The position numbers and the translations under genes were made by a program. From positions 1 through 49,765 of the forward strand of contig JAILDZ010000074.1 of NCBI GenBank assembly GCA_024688505.1: 49,765 bases of DNA. Reading direction: 5' to 3'. Below are positions 14,811 to 22,556 of the stretch, one piece after another. This DNA is from Lachnospiraceae bacterium. Its GTDB lineage: Bacteria > Bacillota > Clostridia > Lachnospirales > Lachnospiraceae. How positions within the stretch are numbered: the first letter of the stretch is position 1; the number at the start of each line of letters is the position of its first letter. The notes under the pieces were generated by a model. The model was not told the DNA's origin. It did no database searches and worked only from the letters and a program-made list of their open reading frames with translations.

Positions 14811-15815
14811 TTACCCCCTTTTATAGAAGTAATCTGTGATGGGTTTTCTGAGGATCCCGGCTATGGGCCAGATGATCCAGCTTATGCCCCAGCTGAAGGT
14901 GAGAAAGCTGTATATAAGATAGATACAGGTCACGGTCTGCCAGTAGTTTGGAAGCATAACCTCTGTGACAAAGTTTTTCACCTTGGGCTCCTCAGGATCT
15001 GCTTCCCTGTATGTGCCGCTCACCGTGCCATCCTGATTCAGATTCAGAAGGGTTTTATATGCCGCTTCTTTTCCTGTGGAGGCAATGATGAGAAGGACTC
15101 CCATAGCCACCATAACCAGGAGGCTCACTACGCCCAGATACTCGAACAGCGCAAATCTGCTTGCTACTATCTGCATCATGATAAGAGGGCTGGCGCAGAG
15201 CACACACAGAAGAATCCCAATTGTGAGAGTCAGCACCTTTGACGAGCGGTTCAGTTCACGCTGGCGGATCAGGTATTCTGCGGTGGAATAATCTATGCAG
15301 CAGGGCTCCTTTTTCAGAAAGCTCCATCTATTCATATACGTGCCGCTTACGATAAATATGCCCACTGCCATAGCGATGCATGTAAGCAGAATTATCACAC
15401 CAAGTCCTGCAACGATACCGCTGCCGGTACGCTCTTCGATGTAGCCACCCATAATGACCACTATAGGGGATATGATGCAAAGGAACACTCCCACACCTAT
15501 CATAAATGCATGCATTCCTTCTGCTTTTACATAGTCAAGCGCCATATCAAGCGTCACTAAAAATCTTTCCGCATAGGTTTCTTTTTCCTCTCCGTGAACG
15601 ATGCTGTCGATGCCAAGAGATTCTGCCAGTTCATCTAAGTTTCCGAGTTCAGAGATAACGATTCCCACTGCCTCATGCTCGGGCTTTCCTGCTGCTATAA
15701 GATCTGAATATTTATCTTCCATCATCTGATAGAGTTCATCTTTTGCCCGCATCACTTCCGGTGTATTCGGCAGGTTTGCAAACATTGATTCCAGATAATT
15801 CTTTATGGTTTCCAT
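14811..15815 (-). CDS. HAAS/DUF1700-like membrane signalling protein
   Basis: 334 residues. The N-terminal about 75 residues (NYLESMFANLPNTPEV...ELYQMMEDKYSDLIAAGKPEHEA...ISELGNLDELAESLG) match the HAAS domain of DUF1700 proteins, a helical module that pairs with PadR regulators. Hydrophobic segments follow at about 104-125, 130-160, 195-220, 223-245 and near the C-terminus. It lies between padR and the DUF4097-like gene, all on the minus strand. It is inferred to sense membrane state and modulate PadR or the surface protein. Confidence 0.82.
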   Translation of the reverse strand: METIKNYLESMFANLPNTPEVMRAKDELYQMMEDKYSDLIAAGKPEHEAVGIVISELGNLDELAESLGIDSIVHGEEKETYAERFLVTLDMALDYVKAEGMHAFMIGVGVFLCIISPIVVIMGGYIEERTGSGIVAGLGVIILLTCIAMAVGIFIVSGTYMNRWSFLKKEPCCIDYSTAEYLIRQRELNRSSKVLTLTIGILLCVLCASPLIMMQIVASRFALFEYLGVVSLLVMVAMGVLLIIASTGKEAAYKTLLNLNQDGTVSGTYREADPEEPKVKNFVTEVMLPNYWQTVTCIYLIYSFLTFSWGISWIIWPIAGILRKPITDYFYKRG

Positions 15816-15832
15816 CTATGTATTCCTCCGTT

Positions 15833-16183
15833 TCAGTCCTTATGCATTTCTATACCCTGGGATATAAAATGCTCCACCACTTCTTTAGTGAGATACCACT
15901 CTTCACATTTATCCAGGTAATAAGATTCTCCTGCTGATGTGATCCTGTAGTAGGTTCTCTTCTTGCCGTTATCTGCAGTTTCCTGGAAGCTTTCTATGAA
16001 GCCGTTCTTTTCCATTCTGCTGAAAGCCGAGTACAGGGTGGTTTCCTTTATGAGATACTTTTCTTCCGAGAGTTCACGGATCTTTTTCGATATCTCATAG
16101 CCATATGATGGTCCGTTCCGAAGCAGATAAAGGATCATGGTATCGTTATAGCCTCGGATGACATCGCTGCTTATAACACTCAT
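15833..16183 (-). CDS. PadR-family transcriptional regulator
   Basis: 116-residue winged-helix regulator. The N-terminal DNA-binding part shows ILYLLRNGPSYGYEISKKI and the ETTLYSAFSRMEKNGFIES recognition-helix/wing region, then TYYRITSAGESYY, all diagnostic of PadR. The C-terminal dimerisation helix is short (PadR-s2 type). It heads the padR/DUF1700/DUF4097 operon and is probably autoregulatory. Its mRNA would carry a leader of about 110 bases containing five 15-bp repeats. Confidence 0.92.
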   Translation of the reverse strand: MSVISSDVIRGYNDTMILYLLRNGPSYGYEISKKIRELSEEKYLIKETTLYSAFSRMEKNGFIESFQETADNGKKRTYYRITSAGESYYLDKCEEWYLTKEVVEHFISQGIEMHKD

Positions 16184-16217
16184 TTGTCATCACCTCTTTC
16201 TCTATAAGGGTATCAAC

Positions 16218-16292
16218 ACATCACGTCTGTCGATGCATCGACTGTCGGTACAACGTCTGGCAATGCAACGTCTGCCGTACTACGTCTGTCGT
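16218..16292. repeat. Five tandem 15-bp repeats in the padR leader
   Basis: Five consecutive 15-base units at 16218-16232, 16233-16247, 16248-16262, 16263-16277 and 16278-16292 share the core ACGTCTGNCG; the second unit is altered to TCGACTGTCG. There are no spacers. They lie directly downstream of the padR -10 box on the minus strand, so they occupy the first about 75 transcribed bases. They may be operator half-sites or an RNA-level repeat. Confidence 0.8.
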
Positions 16293-16297
16293 GGTAT

Positions 16298-16326
16298 AAT
16301 ATAGCACCTGTGTTTTTTCCTGTCAA
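16298..16326 (-). promoter_or_regulatory. Sigma-A promoter of the padR cassette
   Basis: Read on the minus strand: a consensus TTGACA -35 (16326-16321), a 17-base spacer and a TATATT -10 (16303-16298). Transcription would start near 16291, at the edge of the repeat array. Confidence 0.8.
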
Positions 16327-16385
16327 CACATTTTTGAAAATATGTTATAGTTTATGCTGAAAGTACATTAAAGGAGAGTTCAAAA

Positions 16386-17684
16386 ATGCTTGATTTTATC
16401 GATAAAAGTCCCAGTCCCCACTATGTGGTAAAAAACATTGAATCGGTTCTTCGCTCAAACGGATTTCAGGAGCTTTCGGAAAAGGACAAATGGATCCTTA
16501 ATCCCGGAAAGTATTATGTGAAAAGATCAGGAACCTCTGTAATAGCCGTTAATATCCCGTCAAATGACTTCCTGGGATATAACGTGATAGCTTCCCACAG
16601 CGATTCTCCTGCGTTTAAGGTGAAGATCCACCCGGAGATGAAGTCAGAGGATGCATACATTAAGCTTAATGTAGAAAAATACGGCGGCATGATCCTGTCT
16701 ACCTGGTTTGACAGACCCCTTTCGGTTTCCGGCATGATAGCCTATAAAACTGCAGATGGAGTGGGTACAAAGCTTGTTAACATTGAAAGAGATCTTCTTG
16801 TGATACCGAGCCTGGCCATTCATATGGACAGAGATTCAAATAAAGGTCATGAGATAAGCGCACAGAAAGAAATGCTTCCGCTCTTTTCCATGATATCGGG
16901 GAAAGAAAAGGCTGCGTCGGACAGCTTCTTGTCATTTATCGCAAATGAAACCGGAATAGAAAAAGACGATATCCTGGACTTCGACCTGTATCTTTATAAC
17001 AGAGAAAAGGGTACAAACTTCGGGGAAAACGGTGAATTTGTCCTCGCACCGAGGCTTGACGATCTGGGATGTGCATATACTACCCTGGAAGGCTTTATCA
17101 GTGCTGTTCCGAAGAAGACGGCTTCCGTATATGCTGTCTTTAATAATGAGGAAGTGGGCAGCAGCACAAAACAGGGAGCAGCATCCGATTTTCTGGAACA
17201 TGTGCTAAAGAGGATAAACGCCGCTTTTCAAAGATCGGAAGAAGAATACATGATGTCGCTGCAGAACAGCTTCATGGTATCTGCGGATAATGCCCATGCC
17301 GTGCATCCGAATTACAGCGAGAAAGCAGATCCCGTTAATAAGCCTAAGCTAAACGGCGGAATAGTGATCAAGTATAATGCAAACCAGAAATACACCACGG
17401 ACAGTATATCTGCAGCCATATTTAAGCACATTTGTGACAGCGCAGATGTCCCTGTTCAGGAATATGTGAATAATTCCGACATAGCCGGAGGAAGTACACT
17501 GGGAAGCATAGCCACATCAAGGGTATCCATGAAGTCTGTGGATATCGGGCTCCCCCAGCTTTCCATGCATTCCGCTATGGAGACCGGCGGGATGAAAGAC
17601 ATTGAGTATATGATAAAGGCTGCGGAAAAGTTTTATTCCTCGGATATAGAAAGTGATGATGAGGGAAACTACAAAATAGGATAA
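16386..17684 (+). CDS. apeB: M18-family aminopeptidase
   Basis: 432-residue cytosolic zinc aminopeptidase that removes N-terminal (often acidic) residues from peptides. The M18 metal ligands appear in order: HSDSPAFKVK (first His), RLDDLGCAYT (bridging Asp), NNEEVGSSTKQGA (catalytic Glu pair) and SMHSAMETGG (C-terminal His). The N-terminus MLDFIDKSPSPHYVV is typical of the family. The RBS AAAGGAGAG is about 9 bases before the ATG. It is separated by 10 bases from the next gene, so the two form an operon. Confidence 0.95.
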   Translation: MLDFIDKSPSPHYVVKNIESVLRSNGFQELSEKDKWILNPGKYYVKRSGTSVIAVNIPSNDFLGYNVIASHSDSPAFKVKIHPEMKSEDAYIKLNVEKYGGMILSTWFDRPLSVSGMIAYKTADGVGTKLVNIERDLLVIPSLAIHMDRDSNKGHEISAQKEMLPLFSMISGKEKAASDSFLSFIANETGIEKDDILDFDLYLYNREKGTNFGENGEFVLAPRLDDLGCAYTTLEGFISAVPKKTASVYAVFNNEEVGSSTKQGAASDFLEHVLKRINAAFQRSEEEYMMSLQNSFMVSADNAHAVHPNYSEKADPVNKPKLNGGIVIKYNANQKYTTDSISAAIFKHICDSADVPVQEYVNNSDIAGGSTLGSIATSRVSMKSVDIGLPQLSMHSAMETGGMKDIEYMIKAAEKFYSSDIESDDEGNYKIG

Positions 17685-17694
17685 AGGGTTATAT

Positions 17695-18954
17695 ATGTTG
17701 TACGACGTAGTAGTGATAGGAGCAGGCGCATCAGGCCTCATGGCCGCCATCACAGCAGCTAAAGCAGATGCTAAAGTGCTGGTGGTGGAGGGGCTTTCTG
17801 AATATGGAAAGAAGATAACCATGACAGGAAACGGGAAGTGTAATCTGACGAATGATGCTGCCGGCGATATCTCGCATTATCACACCGATGATGAAGAGCT
17901 TTTAAAGGGAATACTAAGCGAGGTCACTCCTGAAGCCCTGCTTGAGGAGTTTAATTCACTCGGCCTTTTATGCCGCGAGAAGAACGGATACTGGTATCCC
18001 TATCATGAAAATGCGGGACTGGTGAGAGATCTCCTGGGCCAAAGGTTATATGACTACGGTGGGCAGATCGAGACCGGAAGATTTCTTACAGGGATAACCT
18101 CACTTCTCCCCTCACGAGACCCGGAATATGATGCGGGATACCGTTATATCGTAGGCGGACATAGTGCAAGAAAATGTATCATAGCCACCGGCTCATTGGC
18201 CGGGAGGGTTTTCTCCGGAGATGATAATGAGTTCTACCGTCTCCTTAATCATCCGTCGCCCATCCCTTTCATCCCCTATGTTCCGTCTCTTTGCAAATGC
18301 TATGTGTCTGACGAAGAAAAAAAGCGTATTTCATATCTGAAAGGGCTCAGAGTGAAAGGGAAAGTCACACTCCTCACAGATAACGAAGAAGTGAAAGATG
18401 ACTATGGTGAGATCCAATTCACCGAAGATGCACTCAGCGGAATAGTGGTGTTCAATCTGTCCGGGTATGTTTCCGAGGCAATAGGAGAAGGAAAAACATG
18501 TTCTTTAAAGCTTGATCTTTTGCCCGAATACTCTTTCGAAGAAATGAAATCCATTCTGGAGAAGCGCTATGCTGATGGGCTCAGATACGCTAAAGCTCTC
18601 CTCGGGGGCATTTTCTCCGATAAGCTTCTTAATCTTCTATGCAAAGAAAACGGAATAGATCCGTCTGTAAAGAAAAACGATCTTGCTATAGAAAGCGCTC
18701 TTAATGTGATACGGCTTGCCAAAGCATATAAGTTTGACATCGCAGGGACCGCCGGTTTCAAGGACGCACAGGTGGCCAGAGGCGGAGTGCCTCTCTCTGA
18801 TATGACGCCGGAGCTCATGCATAAAAGATTTCGCGAAATCTACATCTGCGGTGAGGTCCTGAATGTGGACGGAGAATGTGGAGGCTTTAACCTTCATTTC
18901 GCCTTTGCCAGCGGCATTATCGCGGGCAGGAGCGCAGCAAAAAAAGCATTGTAA
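17695..18954 (+). CDS. HI0933-family NAD(P)/FAD-dependent oxidoreductase
   Basis: 419 residues. It has an N-terminal FAD-binding Rossmann motif GAGASGLMAAITAA (8-21), the family signature GNGKCNLTN (about 45-53), and a C-terminal flavin-closing segment GEVLNVDGECGGFNLHFAFASG. This is the HI0933/YhiN family (also called aminoacetone-oxidase-like or BaiN-like), whose physiological substrate is mostly unknown. BaiN-type members in gut Clostridia act on bile-acid intermediates, but nothing here supports that specifically. It follows the aminopeptidase by 10 bases and ends in a strong shared terminator. Confidence 0.92.
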   Translation: MLYDVVVIGAGASGLMAAITAAKADAKVLVVEGLSEYGKKITMTGNGKCNLTNDAAGDISHYHTDDEELLKGILSEVTPEALLEEFNSLGLLCREKNGYWYPYHENAGLVRDLLGQRLYDYGGQIETGRFLTGITSLLPSRDPEYDAGYRYIVGGHSARKCIIATGSLAGRVFSGDDNEFYRLLNHPSPIPFIPYVPSLCKCYVSDEEKKRISYLKGLRVKGKVTLLTDNEEVKDDYGEIQFTEDALSGIVVFNLSGYVSEAIGEGKTCSLKLDLLPEYSFEEMKSILEKRYADGLRYAKALLGGIFSDKLLNLLCKENGIDPSVKKNDLAIESALNVIRLAKAYKFDIAGTAGFKDAQVARGGVPLSDMTPELMHKRFREIYICGEVLNVDGECGGFNLHFAFASGIIAGRSAAKKAL

Positions 18955-18960
18955 ACCAAA

Positions 18961-18990
18961 AAGGCCACGGCGCAGTGCCGTGGCCTTATT
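18961..18990. terminator. Bidirectional terminator between the HI0933-family gene and a convergent membrane gene
   Basis: An 11-bp perfect stem AAGGCCACGGC (18961-18971) / GCCGTGGCCTT (18977-18987), extended by a G-T pair, with a tight loop. The arm overlaps the stop codon (18988-18986) of the minus-strand gene. The stem is identical to that at 13054-13080. Confidence 0.88.
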
Positions 18991-19744
18991 CCTTTTTCTT
19001 CTTCATCATCACTCCCGGGATGAAGTGCATCACAAAGATCACCACCACCATGAAAAGGTGGGTGAAAAATATATTGGTGATGACTCCGTTATGTTTTAAA
19101 AGATAGCCGGTGCAATAACCGTATGCGCAAAGGGCACCCAGGTACGCCAGCGCTATTATCATGATAGGCACATTGGCTGCCGCTCTTTTTACGGATTCCA
19201 GGAAGTCCTTAAAGCTGGCATCAAAGTATACGAAGCGGCCTATCATGAGAGTGAGGAAATATGCAATGAACATATCATAGTTATCATCTTCATAAATGAA
19301 TTTTATGTATCCGAAGATCAGGATCATATACACCATTCCTATCATCCTTATGGAAGCCATGGCATCCCTATCCAGGTGCTTCAGCCTGATCAGCACGTGA
19401 TCCAGAAATGAGTTTAATACGATGGAGATTATCATAAGAAGAAGCAAAAGATAATCCTTGTATTCATCCCACACAGGGCGGTATGTGCTGTCGTTTAAAA
19501 ACCGGTTTATCAGGTAATACACTGCCATAAAGCCGATGATGCTGCAGCCGGAAAAAATGAGCTCATAGAACCTCTCGGAAAGAGAGAAGAATTCCTCATT
19601 CACCTTCCCGGATTTTTTACATGTGGCTTTGGCATAATTATAGAAAATGATATACACCACAGCCATGAGAGCTGCGGTGAGCAGCAGGAAGATCAGAAAA
19701 TCCGGCATGGCAAAGTAATGTTCAAAATATTCAGAATAGGTCAT
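18986..19744 (-). CDS. Polytopic membrane protein, unknown function
   Basis: 252 residues with about seven hydrophobic segments (roughly 15-37, 62-82, 98-118, 131-151, 160-180, 193-215 and 224-245), short connecting loops and a lysine-rich C-terminal tail (MKKKKE). No recognised catalytic or transport motif. A ribosome binding site AGGTAT and a divergent promoter region lie upstream (19745-19902). It is a single-gene minus-strand unit that converges on the HI0933-family gene. I do not recognise the family. Confidence 0.75.
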   Translation of the reverse strand: MTYSEYFEHYFAMPDFLIFLLLTAALMAVVYIIFYNYAKATCKKSGKVNEEFFSLSERFYELIFSGCSIIGFMAVYYLINRFLNDSTYRPVWDEYKDYLLLLLMIISIVLNSFLDHVLIRLKHLDRDAMASIRMIGMVYMILIFGYIKFIYEDDNYDMFIAYFLTLMIGRFVYFDASFKDFLESVKRAAANVPIMIIALAYLGALCAYGYCTGYLLKHNGVITNIFFTHLFMVVVIFVMHFIPGVMMKKKKE

Positions 19745-19823
19745 GATATACCTCCGTCTCTATTTTCCCAAACAGCTACATATTCTACCACAATTTAGAA
19801 TACCTACAAGTGCGATCACCCAT

Positions 19824-19851
19824 TTGAGAAATGCGCAAATTATGTTATAAT
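19824..19851 (+). promoter_or_regulatory. Sigma-A promoter of ahcY
   Basis: TTGAGA (19824-19829), a 16-base spacer and TATAAT (19846-19851). The about 45-base leader contains an ACGGAGGAAG ribosome binding site and no recognisable S-adenosylhomocysteine riboswitch. Confidence 0.75.
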
Positions 19852-19902
19852 ACCGGGACAAGTGTGTAAAAGAATTCCAAAAAGAAAACGGAGGAAGAAA
19901 AA

Positions 19903-21150
19903 ATGGAATATGAAATAAAAGACATTAACCTGGCACCTTCAGGAGAGAAGAAGATCGACTGGGTCAGAAAGAACTGCCATATCTTAAGATCTCTGGAAGA
20001 TGATTTTTCAAAGGAGCAGCCCTTTAAGGGGATCAGAGTGGCGCTTTCCATCCATCTGGAAGCAAAGACCGCATATCTTTGCAAGGTGCTGGCAGCAGGC
20101 GGCGCAGAGATGTATATCACAGGATCAAACCCGCTTTCCACACAGGATGATGTGGCAGCAGCCCTTGTGAAGGCAGGCCTTTCAGTATTTGCATGGTACG
20201 GATCCACTCCCGAGGAGTACAATGCACATATCGAGAAGGTGCTTTCACATCACTGCAATATCATCATCGATGACGGCGGCGACCTGGTGAACATGCTTCA
20301 TACCAAGCTCACTGACGAGCTCCAGTATGTGATCGGCGGATGTGAAGAGACCACTACAGGTATCATCAGACTTATGGCTATGGACAGAGCCGGCGAGCTG
20401 AAGTTCCCCATGGTAATGGTAAACAACGCAGATTGTAAGCACCTGTTTGATAACCGTTACGGTACAGGCCAGTCCGTATGGGATGGCATTAACCGCACCA
20501 CAAACCTCATCGTTGCAGGAAAGAGCGTGGTGGTGGCAGGATACGGATGGTGCGGAAAGGGCGTGGCTATGCGTGCCAAGGGCCTGGGCGCCAAAGTATA
20601 CGTGACAGAAGTGGATCCCATCAAGGCTATCGAGGCCGTTATGGACGGATTTACCGTGCTTCCCATGGAAGAAGCAGCACCCATCGGTGATTTCTTTGTA
20701 ACAGTGACAGGATGTGCACATGTCATCACAGTAGATCATATGAAGAAGATGAAGGACGGTGCTATTCTCTGCAACGCCGGACACTTCGATGTGGAAGTGG
20801 ATATGGCAGGGCTTCGGGCAGCGGCGTTAAGCACCATAGATCAGAGACAGAACATCATCGGATATGAAGTGACAAAGGATAAATTCGTATATGTGCTGGG
20901 CGAGGGACGTCTGGTGAATCTGGCATGCGGCGACGGACATCCCGCAGAGATCATGGATATGAGCTTTGGTATCCAGGCTCTTTCTGCCAAGTATCTGGTG
21001 GAGCATGCTAAAGAACTTAAAGAGAAACTTATTGTGGTTCCGAAGGAGGTGGATATGGAAGTGGCCAAGAGAAAGCTTAACTTCCTTGGTATCCATATCG
21101 ATACACTGACTAAGGAGCAGGAAGAATACCTGAATTCTTCCAACGTGTGA
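19903..21150 (+). CDS. ahcY: Adenosylhomocysteinase
   Basis: Reversibly hydrolyses S-adenosylhomocysteine to homocysteine and adenosine, relieving product inhibition of methyltransferases and feeding the methyl cycle. 415 residues. It shows the substrate-side segments LEAKTAYL and TGSNPLSTQDD, the NNADCKHLFDNRYGTGQS region with active-site Lys/Asp-type residues, and the NAD-binding loop VAGYGWCGKGVAMRAKG. It ends in LNFLGIHIDTLTKEQEEYL; the family's C-terminal Lys-Tyr tail is not seen. Together with metF, metA and lysC in the same window it completes a methionine/methyl-cycle theme. The CorC-like gene follows 18 bases later. Confidence 0.93.
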   Translation: MEYEIKDINLAPSGEKKIDWVRKNCHILRSLEDDFSKEQPFKGIRVALSIHLEAKTAYLCKVLAAGGAEMYITGSNPLSTQDDVAAALVKAGLSVFAWYGSTPEEYNAHIEKVLSHHCNIIIDDGGDLVNMLHTKLTDELQYVIGGCEETTTGIIRLMAMDRAGELKFPMVMVNNADCKHLFDNRYGTGQSVWDGINRTTNLIVAGKSVVVAGYGWCGKGVAMRAKGLGAKVYVTEVDPIKAIEAVMDGFTVLPMEEAAPIGDFFVTVTGCAHVITVDHMKKMKDGAILCNAGHFDVEVDMAGLRAAALSTIDQRQNIIGYEVTKDKFVYVLGEGRLVNLACGDGHPAEIMDMSFGIQALSAKYLVEHAKELKEKLIVVPKEVDMEVAKRKLNFLGIHIDTLTKEQEEYLNSSNV

Positions 21151-21168
21151 GGCAGGGCACATTAATAT

Positions 21169-22482
21169 ATGACAGATGGTGAATCGGCCATACAACTTTT
21201 AATACTCTTTCTATTATTACTCCTCTCCGCATTTTTCTCATCGGCGGAGACAGCGCTCACCACGGTCAGCGAGATCAAAATGCGGACCATGGCGGAGGAA
21301 GGCAGCAGAAGGGCAAAGAAGGTGCTGAAGTGCACCGAGCAGAAGAATAAAATGCTCTCTGCCATACTGATAGGAAATAATATAGTGAATCTTTCCGCTT
21401 CTTCCCTGGCTACCACAGTGGCTGTGAGAGTCTGGGGCAGCTATGGAGCGGGGATCGCCACAGGGATCCTCACCTTTCTGGTGCTGATCTTCGGCGAGAT
21501 ATCGCCAAAGACCATGGCGGCCCAGAAGGCGGGCGCAATTTCCCTGAGATATGCAGGTGTGATCCTTTTTATCATGCATGTGCTGACTCCGGTGATATTC
21601 ATTGTGAATGCCATATCCGGCCTGTTCCTTCGCATGGTGGGAGTGGATCCGGATGCTAAGACCGAGGGTCTGACAGAGCAGGAGATACGCACCATAGTGG
21701 ATGTGAGCCACGAAACGGGCGTGATCGAGCAGGAAGAGAAGAAGTATATCCATAACATCTTTGATTTCTCCGATGCCACTGCCAAAGAGATCATGATCCC
21801 CAGGATCGATATGGTCATGGTGGATGTGAACTGGTCCTATGAGAAGATCATAGAGGTGTTCCAGGAAGAGATGCTGACCCGTATGCCGGTGTACGAAGGT
21901 GACACGGATCATATCATTGGTCTTATCAATATGAAGGACCTGCTGGTGCCTGAAAGCAAAGAGACTTTTTCCGTCCGAAATTATACCAGGGAAGTATATT
22001 TCACATACGAGCAGAAGAATGCTGCAGAACTCTTCGAAGAAATGAGACAGGACAGCAGGCATTCAATGGCTATAGTCCTGGATGAATACGGAGCGGTATC
22101 AGGTCTCGTCACACTGGAAGACCTGCTGGAGGAACTGGTGGGAGAGATCCGTGATGAGTACGACGAGAACGAAGAGGACAGCATAGTGGCCACAGACGAT
22201 GCCGGCATGGAATATGACGTGCTTGGCAGTGTAAATCTGGAGGATCTGTGTGACGAACTGCCGGTGGGATTCGAATCGGAAGACTACGATACCCTGGGAG
22301 GCTTTCTGGTGGGCGAATTCGATCATTTTCCCAAGGCAGGAGAGACATACGTATCATCTGAAGGCGTCATAGTCAGAGTGGTGGCTATAGGCCGAAGAAG
22401 GATAGAGAAAGTGCATATCAGATTCCCCATGCCGGTGGATGAGTTTAAAGAACATCTGAAGGAAATGCAGGAAGAAGAATAA
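21169..22482 (+). CDS. CNNM/CorC-type membrane protein with CBS domains (HlyC/CorC family)
   Basis: 437 residues. An N-terminal DUF21/CNNM domain (about 1-190) has four hydrophobic segments (9-27, 64-84, 90-112, 122-145). A CBS pair (about 205-330) includes MIPRIDMVMVD and MRQDSRHSMAIVLDEYG. A C-terminal CorC_HlyC domain (about 350-430) follows. Family members are linked to magnesium or cobalt homeostasis and efflux; the haemolysin label is historical. It follows ahcY by 18 bases and is terminated by a strong hairpin. Confidence 0.92.
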   Translation: MTDGESAIQLLILFLLLLLSAFFSSAETALTTVSEIKMRTMAEEGSRRAKKVLKCTEQKNKMLSAILIGNNIVNLSASSLATTVAVRVWGSYGAGIATGILTFLVLIFGEISPKTMAAQKAGAISLRYAGVILFIMHVLTPVIFIVNAISGLFLRMVGVDPDAKTEGLTEQEIRTIVDVSHETGVIEQEEKKYIHNIFDFSDATAKEIMIPRIDMVMVDVNWSYEKIIEVFQEEMLTRMPVYEGDTDHIIGLINMKDLLVPESKETFSVRNYTREVYFTYEQKNAAELFEEMRQDSRHSMAIVLDEYGAVSGLVTLEDLLEELVGEIRDEYDENEEDSIVATDDAGMEYDVLGSVNLEDLCDELPVGFESEDYDTLGGFLVGEFDHFPKAGETYVSSEGVIVRVVAIGRRRIEKVHIRFPMPVDEFKEHLKEMQEEE

Positions 22483-22496
22483 CGAGTAAAATAATA

Positions 22497-22533
22497 ATCC
22501 CGGAACCGTATGATACGGCTCCGGGATCTTTTT
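22497..22533 (+). terminator. Terminator after the CorC-like gene
   Basis: ATCCCGGA (22497-22504) / TCCGGGAT (22520-22527), extended past one mismatch by CCGTA/TACGG with a TGA loop, followed by CTTTTTATT. It also lies at the convergent end of the chemoreceptor gene. Confidence 0.88.
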
Positions 22534-22556
22534 ATTATGCTGTTAAGCTGCGTAGT

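Noticed and set aside
16218..16292. CRISPR-like array
   Set aside because: Repeats are 15 bp with no spacers and no cas genes; this is a tandem repeat.
19852..19902. Possible SAH riboswitch before ahcY
   Set aside because: The leader is only about 45 bases and contains no conserved SAH-riboswitch core.
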